DNA from: Stenotrophomonas sp. VV52
Lineage (GTDB): Bacteria > Pseudomonadota > Gammaproteobacteria > Xanthomonadales > Xanthomonadaceae
Direction: 5' to 3'
Assembly (NCBI RefSeq): GCF_002893095.1
Contig: NZ_PKQQ01000007.1
Location: forward strand, 124,001 to 188,000
DNA: 64,000 bases
Position numbers and translations under genes: made by a program. Below the pieces are notes generated by a model that was not told where the DNA came from, searched no databases, and worked only from the letters and a program-made list of their open reading frames with translations. This document shows, one piece after another, positions 25,942 to 38,822 of this stretch (positions are counted from its first letter, which is position 1; every line of letters begins with the position of its first letter).

Positions 25942-25969
25942 AAAAACCCCGGATCGCTCCGGGGTTTTT
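25942..25969. terminator. Bidirectional intrinsic terminator
   Basis: AAAAACCCCGGA, loop TCGC, TCCGGGGTTTTT: a perfect 12-bp stem with A/T ends on both strands. It separates the natAB-like unit from the convergent TonB-domain lipoprotein gene. Confidence 0.93.
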
Positions 25970-25990
25970 CTTTTGCGGCATTGCCAGCGA

Positions 25991-27010
25991 TCAACCGCCC
26001 GGCGCGAACGCCAGCGTGCGGCGGGTGGTGGTCGGTGCGGCCACCGGCTCGAACTTCCACTTCTTCACCGCGCCCAGCGCTTCGCGATCGAAGATGCGGG
26101 CCGGGGTGGCGCGCAGCACGCGTGCGTTGGTGACCGAACCGTCGGTGCCTACCGTGATTTCCACCAGCACTTCGCCCGAGGTGCCCGAGCGCAGCGCGTC
26201 GGCCGGGTAACGCGGCGCCGGGGTGCTGATCGGGCGCAGGGTGGCAGCGGCAGCCTGTGCGGCGGCCGGCGCGCGGGCCGCAGCGGCCTGCGCGGCAGCA
26301 GCCGCCTGCTGGCGCTGTTCGGCTTCACGACGGGCCGCGGCCTGGCGCTCCCCGTCCTGGCGCTCGCTTTCGCGGCGGGCGGCGTCCTGCTGCGCGGCGA
26401 TCTGCCTGGCGGCTTCGGCCTCGCTGGCCTGCTGCTGGCGCTGCTGTTCGGCCAGCTGCTTGGTCTTGTTCTCGGCGTCCTTCTTGACCTTGTCGGTCTC
26501 TTCCTGGGTCCGCTTCAGCGCGATTTCCGTGCCCTTGGTGATGCCGGTCTTCAGGCGGGGCAGGGCGGCAGCGTTGGGGTCGACCTTCTCGATCAGCGCC
26601 ACCAGGCGCTGGCCTTCGGTGAAGTCCTCACGGGCCAGGCTCTGCTCGGCGGCGATCAGCACGTACGGCTGCAGGTCGGTCAGCGCGCTCTTGATCGAGG
26701 CGTCGTCCGGGGTCTTCTCGCGCAGCGCCAGGTAGTACTCCATGGCGTTGTCGCCGGCCGGGGCGTACATGCGGTTCTCGCGCAGGGCCTTGCTGGCCAG
26801 CTCGCGCAATTCCTCGGTGCCCATCGACTGGACCTTGGCCGACACCGCCGGTGCCGGTGCCGGCGTGGCGGCGGGTGCGGCAGCCGGTGCTGCGGCGGTC
26901 GGCGCGGCCGGCGCTGCGGTTTCATCCTTGCCCGAGCAGGCGGCCAGAGCCACCACCAGGGTCAGCGGCACCAGCAGGCGCGCCTTGGCGTTCGTGTTGA
27001 CGTGCGACAT
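25991..27010 (-). CDS. Lipoprotein with coiled coil and TonB C-terminal domain
   Basis: 339 residues. A lipobox VALAAC (Cys25) replaces the uncleaved N-terminal anchor of classic TonB. An Ala/Pro-rich linker (about 30-55), a helical tetratricopeptide-like region (to about 155), a Gln/Ala/Glu/Arg-rich coiled coil (160-255) and a TonB_C domain (about 265-339, PAPRYPADALRSGTSGEVLV, AVKKWKFEP) follow. It may link envelope proteins rather than energise receptors. ATG 27010 follows AAAGGGGAG. No ExbB/ExbD is nearby. Confidence 0.82.
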   Translation of the reverse strand: MSHVNTNAKARLLVPLTLVVALAACSGKDETAAPAAPTAAAPAAAPAATPAPAPAVSAKVQSMGTEELRELASKALRENRMYAPAGDNAMEYYLALREKTPDDASIKSALTDLQPYVLIAAEQSLAREDFTEGQRLVALIEKVDPNAAALPRLKTGITKGTEIALKRTQEETDKVKKDAENKTKQLAEQQRQQQASEAEAARQIAAQQDAARRESERQDGERQAAARREAEQRQQAAAAAQAAAARAPAAAQAAAATLRPISTPAPRYPADALRSGTSGEVLVEITVGTDGSVTNARVLRATPARIFDREALGAVKKWKFEPVAAPTTTRRTLAFAPGG

Positions 27011-27042
27011 CCAACTCCCCTTTGAAGAACGGCGATACGTAG

Positions 27043-27095
27043 GGCCTGATGCGGTCAGGCCGACCGAGGGCCCTGGACGATTCCCAGCGTCCAGG
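27043..27095 (-). promoter_or_regulatory. Two leader hairpins ahead of the TonB-domain lipoprotein gene
   Basis: GGCCTGA/TCAGGCC with loop TGCGG (27043-27061) and CCTGGACG/CGTCCAGG with an 8-base loop (27072-27095) lie 30-85 bases before the start codon. They may be leader RNA structures; no known riboswitch fold was recognised. Confidence 0.4.
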
Positions 27096-27196
27096 CCATG
27101 CAACAAGTGCTCAATCTAGCATCCCCGCGCCCCGCTGGGGGGCGGCAGGTGGGGCGGGGCGGCACGCCGGGGCGCGCCGCCGCCCAAGGGCCGGTC

Positions 27197-27826
27197 TCAG
27201 TGGGCCAGTGACTTGCTCGGGGTGTGGGCCATCAGCTTGTCGGTGTAGGCGATGCCGATCGCCGACAGGATGAAGGCGGCATGGATGATGGTCTGCCACA
27301 TCACGCCGTCGCTGGTCATGGTGGTGCAGATCTGCTTGGCATCCGGACCGTACTTGAGCGTCAGGTCGGCAGCCGCGGCGTAATAGGCCTCGGTATTGCA
27401 CAGCGGCACGCCGCCCAGGTTGCCCGCACCGATGAAGGTCTTGAGCAGGTGGATCGAGGAGATGCCGATGATCGACAGGGCCAGCTTCACCTTCAGCACG
27501 CTGGCGTTGACGTGGCTCAGCCACTCCGGCTGGTCCGGGTGGTTCTCCAGGCGCAGGCGGGAAACAAAGGTTTCGTAGCCGCCCACGATCACCATGACCA
27601 GCAGGTTGGAGATCATCACCACGTCGATCAGGCCCAGCACCAGCAGCATGATCTCCTGCTCGCCCATGGCATTGGCCTTGTGCACCAGGTGCCAGAGTTC
27701 CTTGCCGAACAGGAACACGTAAACGCACTGCGCCAGGATCAGGCCCAGGTACAGCGGCAGCTGCAGCCAGCGCGAGGCGAAGATCAGGGACGACAGGGGA
27801 CTGATGGGCTTGGCGGATGGGCTCAT
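27197..27826 (-). CDS. yqhA: UPF0114 family membrane protein YqhA
   Basis: 209 residues with four membrane helices and the family features [40 protein letters not shown] and [19 protein letters not shown]. The function is unknown; the protein is an inner-membrane component conserved across proteobacteria. A GC-rich segment with no clear gene separates it from the TonB-domain lipoprotein downstream. It is divergent from the secreted protein gene at 28076. Confidence 0.88.
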   Translation of the reverse strand: MSPSAKPISPLSSLIFASRWLQLPLYLGLILAQCVYVFLFGKELWHLVHKANAMGEQEIMLLVLGLIDVVMISNLLVMVIVGGYETFVSRLRLENHPDQPEWLSHVNASVLKVKLALSIIGISSIHLLKTFIGAGNLGGVPLCNTEAYYAAAADLTLKYGPDAKQICTTMTSDGVMWQTIIHAAFILSAIGIAYTDKLMAHTPSKSLAH

Positions 27827-28075
27827 GCGGAAAGCGCTGCGGGACAGGGATCGGGCAGGGTACCGGGCCGGAATGTCGATGCCAAGACACCGAGCGTCGG
27901 GGAGCTGAATGGGAGTACAGGCGGGCCGGTACCGTCCTCGCGTGTCGCCAGCGGCTTGCCGTGGAAAACGCCAGTGAGGGCCTATCTAATTGATTCTAAG
28001 AGATTATTCAACGCGCCAGCAGGGTCGGCTTCCTAGAGTTTCCACTGGTCATCACCACCCACCATTGGAGAACGA

Positions 28076-28633
28076 ATGAAGGCACTTGCATGCGGTTGTT
28101 TACTCTCAGCGCTGGCCATGACGTCACTGTCCGCCTCAGGTCTTCCTGCAACGGGGCGCGACAGTAACGAAGACGCGGGGTCTCGCCTTGGTACCGCTAG
28201 TGCCGTCCAGTGGGACAGCAGGGGAATCGGCAAGGCGTACCCGTCAGCCAGCGACGTCAGCATCGATCCTCGCTGGCGGGCATACCGGTTCGAGCGGGAC
28301 GGCATCGACTACCTGCAGATCAATGACCTCTCTGGTCGTGTGCATCTGATTATCGGCAGGGTGGACGACCTCTTCTGGGAACTGCCTGCGGGCGACCCGC
28401 CGGTGAAGGTATCCCTTCCGCACAACCGACTTCCTGTTCCGGAAGGGTCAACACCGAAGAGGGTGTACCAGCAGGCTGAGTTCGCACTCGTCCACTACAG
28501 TGGAGAAGCGGCCCAATGGTCCATCGAACTCCCAGGATCAGAGCGCCAGTCTGAGGGCTCAACGCCGAAAGTCTGCTGCCCGGGCGACGATCACCATAAT
28601 GAGATCCAGACCCGCGACTCAGTCGTCGAGTAG
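28076..28633 (+). CDS. Secreted protein of unknown function
   Basis: 185 residues with a Sec signal peptide (MKALACGCLLSALAMTSLSA, cleavage near residue 22-25). The mature part is not recognised. It contains WRAYRFERDGIDYLQINDLSG, two copies of the hexapeptide EGSTPK, and a Cys-Cys pair near the end. ATG 28076 follows TTGGAG. The last 15 bases overlap the 3' end of the opposing MASE1 gene, so the two are tail-to-tail. Confidence 0.7.
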   Translation: MKALACGCLLSALAMTSLSASGLPATGRDSNEDAGSRLGTASAVQWDSRGIGKAYPSASDVSIDPRWRAYRFERDGIDYLQINDLSGRVHLIIGRVDDLFWELPAGDPPVKVSLPHNRLPVPEGSTPKRVYQQAEFALVHYSGEAAQWSIELPGSERQSEGSTPKVCCPGDDHHNEIQTRDSVVE

Positions 28634-30145
28634 AAGGATACGCACCCGATTGCGGCGGCACTGGACAGTGCCGCCGTATGCCAATGTTCGCCCGGTAAGC
28701 GTTTCGATGGCTTTGGAGGAGGTCGAATGGGAGATCCGGTGACCCGCATCGCCGACGGCCACAACGACCATGATTCCATTAGTGCTCCCGACCTGACCGC
28801 AACGGGCGTTCACTCTGATCTGCCCCTTCTCCTCCCTTAGCAACAGAGAGACGGCATCCGTCAACGTCCGGTACGCCGCAAGCTGCAAGGCGACCGACAG
28901 GCGGCAGGGATCGCCGGTCAGACGTGGCCGGAGCATGCGCTCGGTTTCATCCCAGATTTCGCTTATGCCCCCGATTTGAAGGGCCAGGTAAAGGCCTACA
29001 TGTTCCAATGCGGTCGGGTAAACCAAGCTCGCCTGCGCCCTGAACTTTCGGGAATAGAAGGCGGACGTCCTGATCAGACTGAATGCGACCGCGTCATGTC
29101 CATGGCGCTTGAGCCAATCAGCGGTTTCGCTGAGCTGAACATCGATTCCCTCGCCAACTCGATTGATATCCAGGGCCCGCTCGCGCAATGCCTGTTCGCC
29201 TGTAGCGTTCGATTCCCTGGTAAGTGCAATCATCCGCCTGCTTGCCGAGTCGCCTGCGCTGCAGCGGTGGTAGTAGTGGGTAATGAATGACCCGAGTATC
29301 AGCAGCGCACTGCCTGTTATCGCCAGGATCTGCTGGACGGCGAATGTTTCGGAGTCGAATGACCAAGGCTTCCCGGTGCTCGGCATCGTCATGCCGATGA
29401 CGAAGTTCAACAGAGGCACTGCAACCGCCGCACCACGCCAGCCATGGAGACAGGTCAGCGCAATCGCAGGCAGTGCCATCGAGAGCTGCAAGGTAGTGGC
29501 GAACGAGGCATGTTCACGCGGAACAAGAGGTGCGGAAACACCAAGGGCAAGGATCACCAGTACGCATGCAACGGTGCCCGCGGGATGGCGAAAGCGCCAT
29601 TTTTCTGTGTAGGTGCGGCTGATCCAAAGCAACGCCAGGGGCGCCACAGTCATGATGCCGATGTAGTCGCCGAGACTGTAGCGAACCATTCGTTCGACGG
29701 CCGGGATGCTGGGTGGGGTAGGCCACAGCAGTTGTGCCATGGTGACGTTGATGAAGGTCAGCGAGACGCCGGTGATGGAAGCCAGGCTGACGAGCCATCC
29801 AATCGACGTCGTGGTGATGGAGGCCAAGTGCAGCCGCACGATCAAGGCGGCGACAGGCATGAGCAGTGCGGACCTCAGTACCGCCCACGCAATGCCATAC
29901 CTTTCAAGCATCGGATGAATCGAGTGTGCCAGGTACGCATACTCGCCCAGGATCAGATAGGGCCAGAGCCGGGTCGGGAACAGCAACAACGCAGATACGC
30001 GAACACCTGCAGCAAGGTAGAACTGGTCAACCGACACCTGGCGAACCACCCAGCAGATCACCGCGTAGGCCATTGCCAGTATCAGGCCTTCCATCCGTAC
30101 CTGGAATTTCAGTTGAAATCCCTTTCGTAATACATGTGCAAGCAC
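28619..30145 (-). CDS. MASE1 membrane sensor with degenerate histidine-kinase-like C-terminus
   Basis: 508 residues from a GTG at 30145 (ATG 30094 would give 491). Eight or so helices (about 20-300) form a MASE1 sensor module with LGDYIGIMTVAPLALLW. The cytosolic part (about 310-508) looks like a worn HPK7-type kinase: LQLAAYRTLTDAVSLLL where an N-box helix is expected, VVVAVGDAG as a G1-like loop and LAYGGTVQCRRNRVRI as the end. No phospho-acceptor His in an E-x-H-D box or N-box Asn/Glu pair is seen, so catalysis is doubtful. No response regulator is adjacent. Confidence 0.75.
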   Translation of the reverse strand: MLAHVLRKGFQLKFQVRMEGLILAMAYAVICWVVRQVSVDQFYLAAGVRVSALLLFPTRLWPYLILGEYAYLAHSIHPMLERYGIAWAVLRSALLMPVAALIVRLHLASITTTSIGWLVSLASITGVSLTFINVTMAQLLWPTPPSIPAVERMVRYSLGDYIGIMTVAPLALLWISRTYTEKWRFRHPAGTVACVLVILALGVSAPLVPREHASFATTLQLSMALPAIALTCLHGWRGAAVAVPLLNFVIGMTMPSTGKPWSFDSETFAVQQILAITGSALLILGSFITHYYHRCSAGDSASRRMIALTRESNATGEQALRERALDINRVGEGIDVQLSETADWLKRHGHDAVAFSLIRTSAFYSRKFRAQASLVYPTALEHVGLYLALQIGGISEIWDETERMLRPRLTGDPCRLSVALQLAAYRTLTDAVSLLLREEKGQIRVNARCGQVGSTNGIMVVVAVGDAGHRISHSTSSKAIETLTGRTLAYGGTVQCRRNRVRILLLDD

Positions 30146-30496
30146 GCAACCGCTCCCGTTATGACTCCCGGTCGCGGTATGTCCGAACGCGGGAGCGCAG
30201 ATGCGGTGAAAGCTAGCGATGCGATTTCAGGGCCGCAATCGATTTCCGGAATTTTCAGAATCAAACGAAAAGCAGTGATGTTTCAATATCAAACCTCCGT
30301 CACGCAGCGCGGTTGACGTTCATCGCGTTACGGCCTCTGTCGCAGTCAATGCGGGTCGCGTTTGGCCCATGCCCAGCAGGAGGTTTACGACACACCATTT
30401 CGTCGCAACCAGCCTCACCCGCTCCCCTCCAAACGTTATTTGGGCTGTCGCATTCCACCCCGTACACTCGGGCTTCCTGACGCCCAAGGTTCCGCC
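30146..30496. other. 351-base non-coding region between MASE1 gene and yfcG
   Basis: No supported gene. An inverted pair CTCCCG/CGGGAG lies near 30167-30196, and an AT-rich patch near 30240-30300 (GAATTTTCAGAATCAAACG) probably holds the MASE1 promoter. Downstream, up to the yfcG start, there is GC-rich sequence with a GTACACT box near 30463. Confidence 0.4.
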
Positions 30497-31186
30497 ATGA
30501 TCGATCTGTACTATTGGCCTACCCCCAATGGCCACAAAGTCACCCTGCTGCTGGAAGAGCTGGGCCTGCCGTACACCATCAAGCCGGTGAACATCGGCAG
30601 CGGCGACCAGTTCAAGCCGGAGTTCCTGGCGATCTCGCCGAACAACAAGATGCCGGCGCTGGTGGACCACCAGCCTACCGACGGCGGCGCGCCGCAGAGC
30701 GTGTTCGAGTCCGGTGCGATCCTGCTGTACCTGGCCGAGAAGACCGGCAAATTCCTGCCGGCCGATACCCGTGGCCGGGTGGCGGTGCTGGAATGGCTGT
30801 TCTGGCAGATGGCCGGGCTGGGCCCGATGAGCGGGCAGATGGGGCACTTCAGTGTGTATGCGCCCGAGCAGATTCCGTATGCCATCGAGCGCTACGGCAA
30901 TGAAGTGCGCCGCCTGCACGGGGTGATGGACAAGCGTCTGGCTGAAAGCGCGTTCCTAGCCGGGGACGAGTACAGCATTGCGGACATGGCCAGCTTCCCG
31001 TGGATTGGCGCCTACGACAAGCTGCCGGCCGATTTCGCCGCGTTCCCGAACCTGAAGCGCTGGCACGAGGCGATTGCCGCGCGCCCGGCCACCGGGCGGG
31101 CCTACGCGTTGCGCCAGAAGGTGAACCCCGACGCGGGCAAGCCGTTGAGCGACGAAGAGCGCAAGCACCTGTTCGGCAAGCGGTAA
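30497..31186 (+). CDS. yfcG: Glutathione S-transferase-like disulfide-bond oxidoreductase YfcG
   Basis: 229 residues. The N-terminal thioredoxin-like domain begins MIDLYYWPTPNGHKVTLLLE, and the segment FLAISPNNKMPALVDH with FESGAILLYLAEKTG binds glutathione; the all-alpha domain contains EYSIADMASFPW. This agrees with E. coli YfcG, a Nu-class GST with disulfide reductase activity using glutathione. The start at ATG 30497 matches the family; a longer frame upstream lacks conservation. A palindrome dimer follows. Confidence 0.92.
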   Translation: MIDLYYWPTPNGHKVTLLLEELGLPYTIKPVNIGSGDQFKPEFLAISPNNKMPALVDHQPTDGGAPQSVFESGAILLYLAEKTGKFLPADTRGRVAVLEWLFWQMAGLGPMSGQMGHFSVYAPEQIPYAIERYGNEVRRLHGVMDKRLAESAFLAGDEYSIADMASFPWIGAYDKLPADFAAFPNLKRWHEAIAARPATGRAYALRQKVNPDAGKPLSDEERKHLFGKR

Positions 31187-31198
31187 ACGGTTGTTCCG

Positions 31199-33584
<2,386 letters not shown>

Positions 33585-33588
33585 CCGG

Positions 33589-33618
33589 TGCCCGCCCCCG
33601 CTGGCCCGGGGGCGGGCA
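33589..33618 (+). terminator. GC-rich hairpin after the DPP-IV gene
   Basis: TGCCCGCCCCCG (33589-33600), loop CTGGCC, CGGGGGCGGGCA (33607-33618): a perfect 12-bp stem five bases after the stop, but with no T tract. Confidence 0.6.
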
Positions 33619-33689
33619 TGACCTCCGGCCGATTGCCGCGTACCGCCTGAGTGCGTAGGGTCGCAGGGAACCGCTCACCGGAGTCCTGC

Positions 33690-35489
33690 ATGAAGCCGCT
33701 TGCCCTTGCCGTCGCGTTGGCCCTTTCCGTTCCCGCCGCGCTCAGTGCGCCGCCGGCCCTTGCCGCCGCTCCTGTTGCCAGCAAGGCGCCGGCCAGTGCC
33801 GCGTGGGTGACCCGCAGCAAGGAACTGGCCCAGATCCTGCTCAATGCGCAGGGCCCGTTCCAGCCGGAAGAAACCGGCTTCTTCGGCGTGCCCGGCTACG
33901 ACGACAAGGTGGCCGACTTCGGCCCGGACAACGGCAAGCGCTACCGCGAAGCGATGGCCAAGGCGCGCAGCGAACTGCAGGCCAAGCTGGCGACCGAGCG
34001 CGACCCGAACGTGCGCCAGGACCTGGCGATCATGATCGCCGCCGCCACCGAGAACATTGAGGGCAGCGAGCTCAACGAGAAATACCTGCTGCCGTGGACC
34101 GACACCCCGCAGGTGGTGTTCAGCGGCATCAACCTGCTGCTCTCCGACCAGGTGCCGGCCGAACGCCGCGCCAAGGCGCTGGACCGCCTGAAGGCGTATG
34201 CCGGCCTGGCCCCGGGCAGCACCGCGGTGACCACGCTGTCGCGCCAGCGCTATGAAGAGCGCCTGAAGGACTCCAGCCTGCTGCAGCCGACGAAGATCGA
34301 GGTGGAGCAGTCACTCGAGAATGTCGACACCTACATCACGGGTATCGAGAAGCTGTTCGGGAAGTACAAGGTGGCCGGTGCGGACGAGGCGCTGAAGACC
34401 ATCGCCACCCAGCTGCGCGAGTACCGCGACTGGACCCGTGCAGAGGTGCTGCCCAAGGCCCGCGCCGACGCGCGCCTGCCCGCACCGCTGTACGCGTTCC
34501 AGCTCAAGCGCGTGGGCATCGACATCGACCCGCAGCTGCTGATGCAGCGTGCGCAGCTGGAGTTCATGGAAACCCGTTCGGCGATGCGCCAGCTGGCGCC
34601 GCTGGTGGTCAAGGCCAAGGGCCTGAAGGTCGCCGACCCGACCGACCCGGTCGCGGTGATCCGCGCGCTGAAGACCGACAAGATCGCCAACGACCAGCTC
34701 GAGCACCACTACCGTGGCGTGATCGATGCGATCGACCCGATCATCCGCGCGCAGAAGATCGTCGACGTGCCGCAGCGCCCGATGCAGATGCGCCTGGGCT
34801 CGGCAGCCGAAAGCGCCGCCTCGCCCGCACCGCACTTCCTGCCGGCGCCGCTGGTGGGCAATACCGGCCAGCAGGGCACGTTCGTGCTGCCGCTGGGCAA
34901 CCCGGCGGCCGGCGACAACGCCGCGCAGTACGACGACTTCAACTTCGGCTCCGCTGCGTGGACCCTGAGCGCGCACGAGGGCCGCCCCGGCCATGAGCTG
35001 CAGTTCACCGCGATGGTGGAGCGTGGCGTGTCGCTGGCGCGCACCATGTTCGCGTTCAATTCGGTCAACGTGGAAGGCTGGGCGCTGTATGCCGAAGCCG
35101 AAATGGTCCCCTACGAACCGCTGGACGGGCAGCTGATCGCGCTGCAGTTCCGCCTGCTGCGCGCGGCCCGCGCGATGCTCGACCCGATGCTCAACCTGGG
35201 CCTGATCGACCGTGCGAAGGCCGAACGCGTACTGATCGACGAAGTGGGCCTGTCGCAGGCCATGGCCACCCAGGAACTGGACCGCTACATGGTGCGTTCG
35301 CCGGGCCAGGCCGGCAGCTACTTCTACGGCTACACCCGGATCCTGGAACTGCGCATGCAGACCGAGCTGGCGCTGGGCGACAAGTTCGACCGCTTGGCCT
35401 TCAACAACTTCCTGCTGGACCAGGGGCTGTTGCCGCCGGACCAGCTGGCCAAGGCGGTCAACGAAGTGTTCATTCCGAAATACCGCTGA
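33690..35489 (+). CDS. Secreted DUF885 putative metallopeptidase
   Basis: 599 residues with a signal peptide (MKPLALAVALALSVPAALSA). The DUF885 signature SAHEGRPGHELQF supplies two His and a Glu of a HExxxxH-type metal site, with a third acidic residue likely in VEGWALYAEAEMV. Members are exported zinc-peptidase-like proteins of poorly defined specificity. ATG 33690 is where the signal peptide begins. It follows the DPP-IV gene on the same strand, so both may serve peptide scavenging; separate promoters are likely because of the hairpin between them. Confidence 0.88.
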   Translation: MKPLALAVALALSVPAALSAPPALAAAPVASKAPASAAWVTRSKELAQILLNAQGPFQPEETGFFGVPGYDDKVADFGPDNGKRYREAMAKARSELQAKLATERDPNVRQDLAIMIAAATENIEGSELNEKYLLPWTDTPQVVFSGINLLLSDQVPAERRAKALDRLKAYAGLAPGSTAVTTLSRQRYEERLKDSSLLQPTKIEVEQSLENVDTYITGIEKLFGKYKVAGADEALKTIATQLREYRDWTRAEVLPKARADARLPAPLYAFQLKRVGIDIDPQLLMQRAQLEFMETRSAMRQLAPLVVKAKGLKVADPTDPVAVIRALKTDKIANDQLEHHYRGVIDAIDPIIRAQKIVDVPQRPMQMRLGSAAESAASPAPHFLPAPLVGNTGQQGTFVLPLGNPAAGDNAAQYDDFNFGSAAWTLSAHEGRPGHELQFTAMVERGVSLARTMFAFNSVNVEGWALYAEAEMVPYEPLDGQLIALQFRLLRAARAMLDPMLNLGLIDRAKAERVLIDEVGLSQAMATQELDRYMVRSPGQAGSYFYGYTRILELRMQTELALGDKFDRLAFNNFLLDQGLLPPDQLAKAVNEVFIPKYR

Positions 35490-35495
35490 GGAGAC

Positions 35496-35522
35496 GTGGT
35501 GCCGGCCGCTGGCCGGCACCAC
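35496..35522. repeat. Perfect palindrome after DUF885 gene, SMAG-related
   Basis: GTGGTGCCGGCC-GCT-GGCCGGCACCAC, 12-bp arms. The core GTGCCGGCC/GGCCGGCAC matches the SMAG units at 8801 and 31199, with a GTGG in place of the GTAG header. Confidence 0.6.
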
Positions 35523-35534
35523 CACCGGTAGGGA

Positions 35535-35987
35535 TTACGGTTTGATGGTTTGCGCCGGCAGGCGTTCAACCGGCGCCGGGTTCGGCACCCAGATGGCCAC
35601 GCCCGCTGCACGCCGCTGCGTGGTCGGAATGCCGATGCCCACGCCGCCACCGCTGTGCGAACCGTAGCTGCCGCCGCCCACCGACAGGCCGCCGCCCGAG
35701 CTGCTGGACTCCACGCCCATCAGGATCACCCCGTTGGCACCCAGCGCCGCGGCTTCCTTCTTCAATCGCGCGATCGCCGCATCGGTCTGGCCCTGGGTTC
35801 CGAAGCCCGCCGCGCTGGACGACTCCAGCTGCGCGATCTCGATCGACCCCGGCGGCGGGGTGGAATAGATCTGCACCAGTGCTGGATCGGTCGGCGCACG
35901 GGCCTGCCCGATCATCACCTTGGACGAGCTGGCGCAGCCGGCCGTCACCAGCAGCACGCCCAGCAGTGGAAGCATTCGAAGGTTCAT
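35535..35987 (-). CDS. Small lipoprotein, function unknown
   Basis: 150 residues. Lipobox VTAGC (Cys17) follows a short signal peptide. The middle part resembles RcsF/YbjQ-like lipoproteins (AIARLKKEAAALGANGVILMGV), followed by a Gly/Ser-rich stretch SSGGGLSVGGGSYGSHSGGG and a polar end. A surface-sensing role as in RcsF is only a guess. ATG 35987 lies behind AAGGGG. It is convergent with the DUF885 gene. Confidence 0.75.
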   Translation of the reverse strand: MNLRMLPLLGVLLVTAGCASSSKVMIGQARAPTDPALVQIYSTPPPGSIEIAQLESSSAAGFGTQGQTDAAIARLKKEAAALGANGVILMGVESSSSGGGLSVGGGSYGSHSGGGVGIGIPTTQRRAAGVAIWVPNPAPVERLPAQTIKP

Positions 35988-36188
35988 CGCTACACCCCTT
36001 GTTCGGCCGGGTCGGCCTGCGCCTGGATCATCCGGGCTGGCCGCTGAATCGGTGCCAACCCCACTCTGGCAGACGGTAACATCGACCGGGTGAGTCCGCC
36101 GCATCCCGGTCTTGCCGCCGCCATCACACGCCGCAGGCAGGCCGGTCGCTACGCTGCGGCCAGCATTTTTCTGTAAGGGGAGCAGGGC

Positions 36189-36437
36189 ATGGGACTGATC
36201 AGTCTGTTGTGGGGTGTGCTGGCCGTGTTGTGGATGATCCTGGCGCTGATTCCGCTGCTGGGCTGGGGCAACTGGTTCCTGATCCCGTTCGCCGCGGTGG
36301 GCGCGGTGATCGGCGCGCTGGGCATCCTGTTCACCCATCCCACCAAGCGCGGCCGCGCCTGGACCGGCCTGATCCTCAACGCCGTGGTCGTGGTGGTCGG
36401 CATCGTTCGCCTGTCCATCGGCGGCGGCGTCATCTGA
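36189..36437 (+). CDS. Small inner-membrane protein, function unknown
   Basis: 82 residues, almost entirely three hydrophobic segments (ISLLWGVLAVLWMILALIPL, NWFLIPFAAVGAVIGALGIL, LILNAVVVVVGIVRLSIG) separated by a short basic loop HPTKRGRAW. ATG 36189 follows AAGGGGAG. No family is recognised with confidence, though such proteins are widespread in xanthomonads. A SMAG unit follows the stop. Confidence 0.75.
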   Translation: MGLISLLWGVLAVLWMILALIPLLGWGNWFLIPFAAVGAVIGALGILFTHPTKRGRAWTGLILNAVVVVVGIVRLSIGGGVI

Positions 36438-36454
36438 TCCATGACCCAAACCCC

Positions 36455-36478
36455 GTAGAGCGGGGCTCTGCCCCGCTG
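36455..36478 (+). repeat. SMAG-type palindrome, single unit
   Basis: GTAGAGCGGGGCTCTGCCCC followed by GCTG. The GTAG header and internal GCGGGG/CCCCGC hairpin fit the family. Confidence 0.75.
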
Positions 36479-36546
36479 CACGCATCCTGCGACACCCCGT
36501 CGCACCTGCCAGCGCGTCGCACCCAAGGGCGTAGAATGACCGCCCC

Positions 36547-38476
<1,930 letters not shown>

Positions 38477-38510
38477 CAATACGCCCCAACAGGAATCGAG
38501 GACGACGACG

Positions 38511-38780
38511 ATGCAGACGATGGGATGGGTACAGTGGCTGACCTGGGGCACCGGGGTAACGGTGTTCGCGGTGGTGATCGCCCTGGTCATCCGCAGCGCG
38601 GTGCGTGCGTCGAAGCGCGCGCCGGAGCAACCCTCGGCGGCCGCCCGCCTGGCGCGCGAAGCCAACCTGTCGCCGGCCGTGCAGGCCGACCTGGCCGCAT
38701 TGAACCGGCGCAAGGACAACGGCGAGATCAGCGAAGCCGAGTACGAACAGCAGCGCGCCGCATTGTTGCGCGCGCGGTGA
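38511..38780 (+). CDS. Small membrane protein with SHOCT-like C-terminus
   Basis: 89 residues: one N-terminal helix (WLTWGTGVTVFAVVIALVI), a basic Ala-rich linker, and a C-terminal short helix pair ALNRRKDNGEISEAEYEQQR that matches the SHOCT pattern (LxxLKxxGxITxEEFExxK). SHOCT segments are thought to mediate oligomerisation. It follows hemB closely. The function is unknown. Confidence 0.75.
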   Translation: MQTMGWVQWLTWGTGVTVFAVVIALVIRSAVRASKRAPEQPSAAARLAREANLSPAVQADLAALNRRKDNGEISEAEYEQQRAALLRAR

Positions 38781-38783
38781 CGC

Positions 38784-38806
38784 AGCCGGGCAGAGCCCGG
38801 CTCTAC
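38784..38806 (-). repeat. SMAG-type palindrome, single unit (reverse)
   Basis: AGCCGGGCAGAGCCCGGCTC followed by TAC: a unit whose GTAG header points left on the minus strand. Confidence 0.75.
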
Positions 38807-38822
38807 CCGGCCGCTCCTCGCC

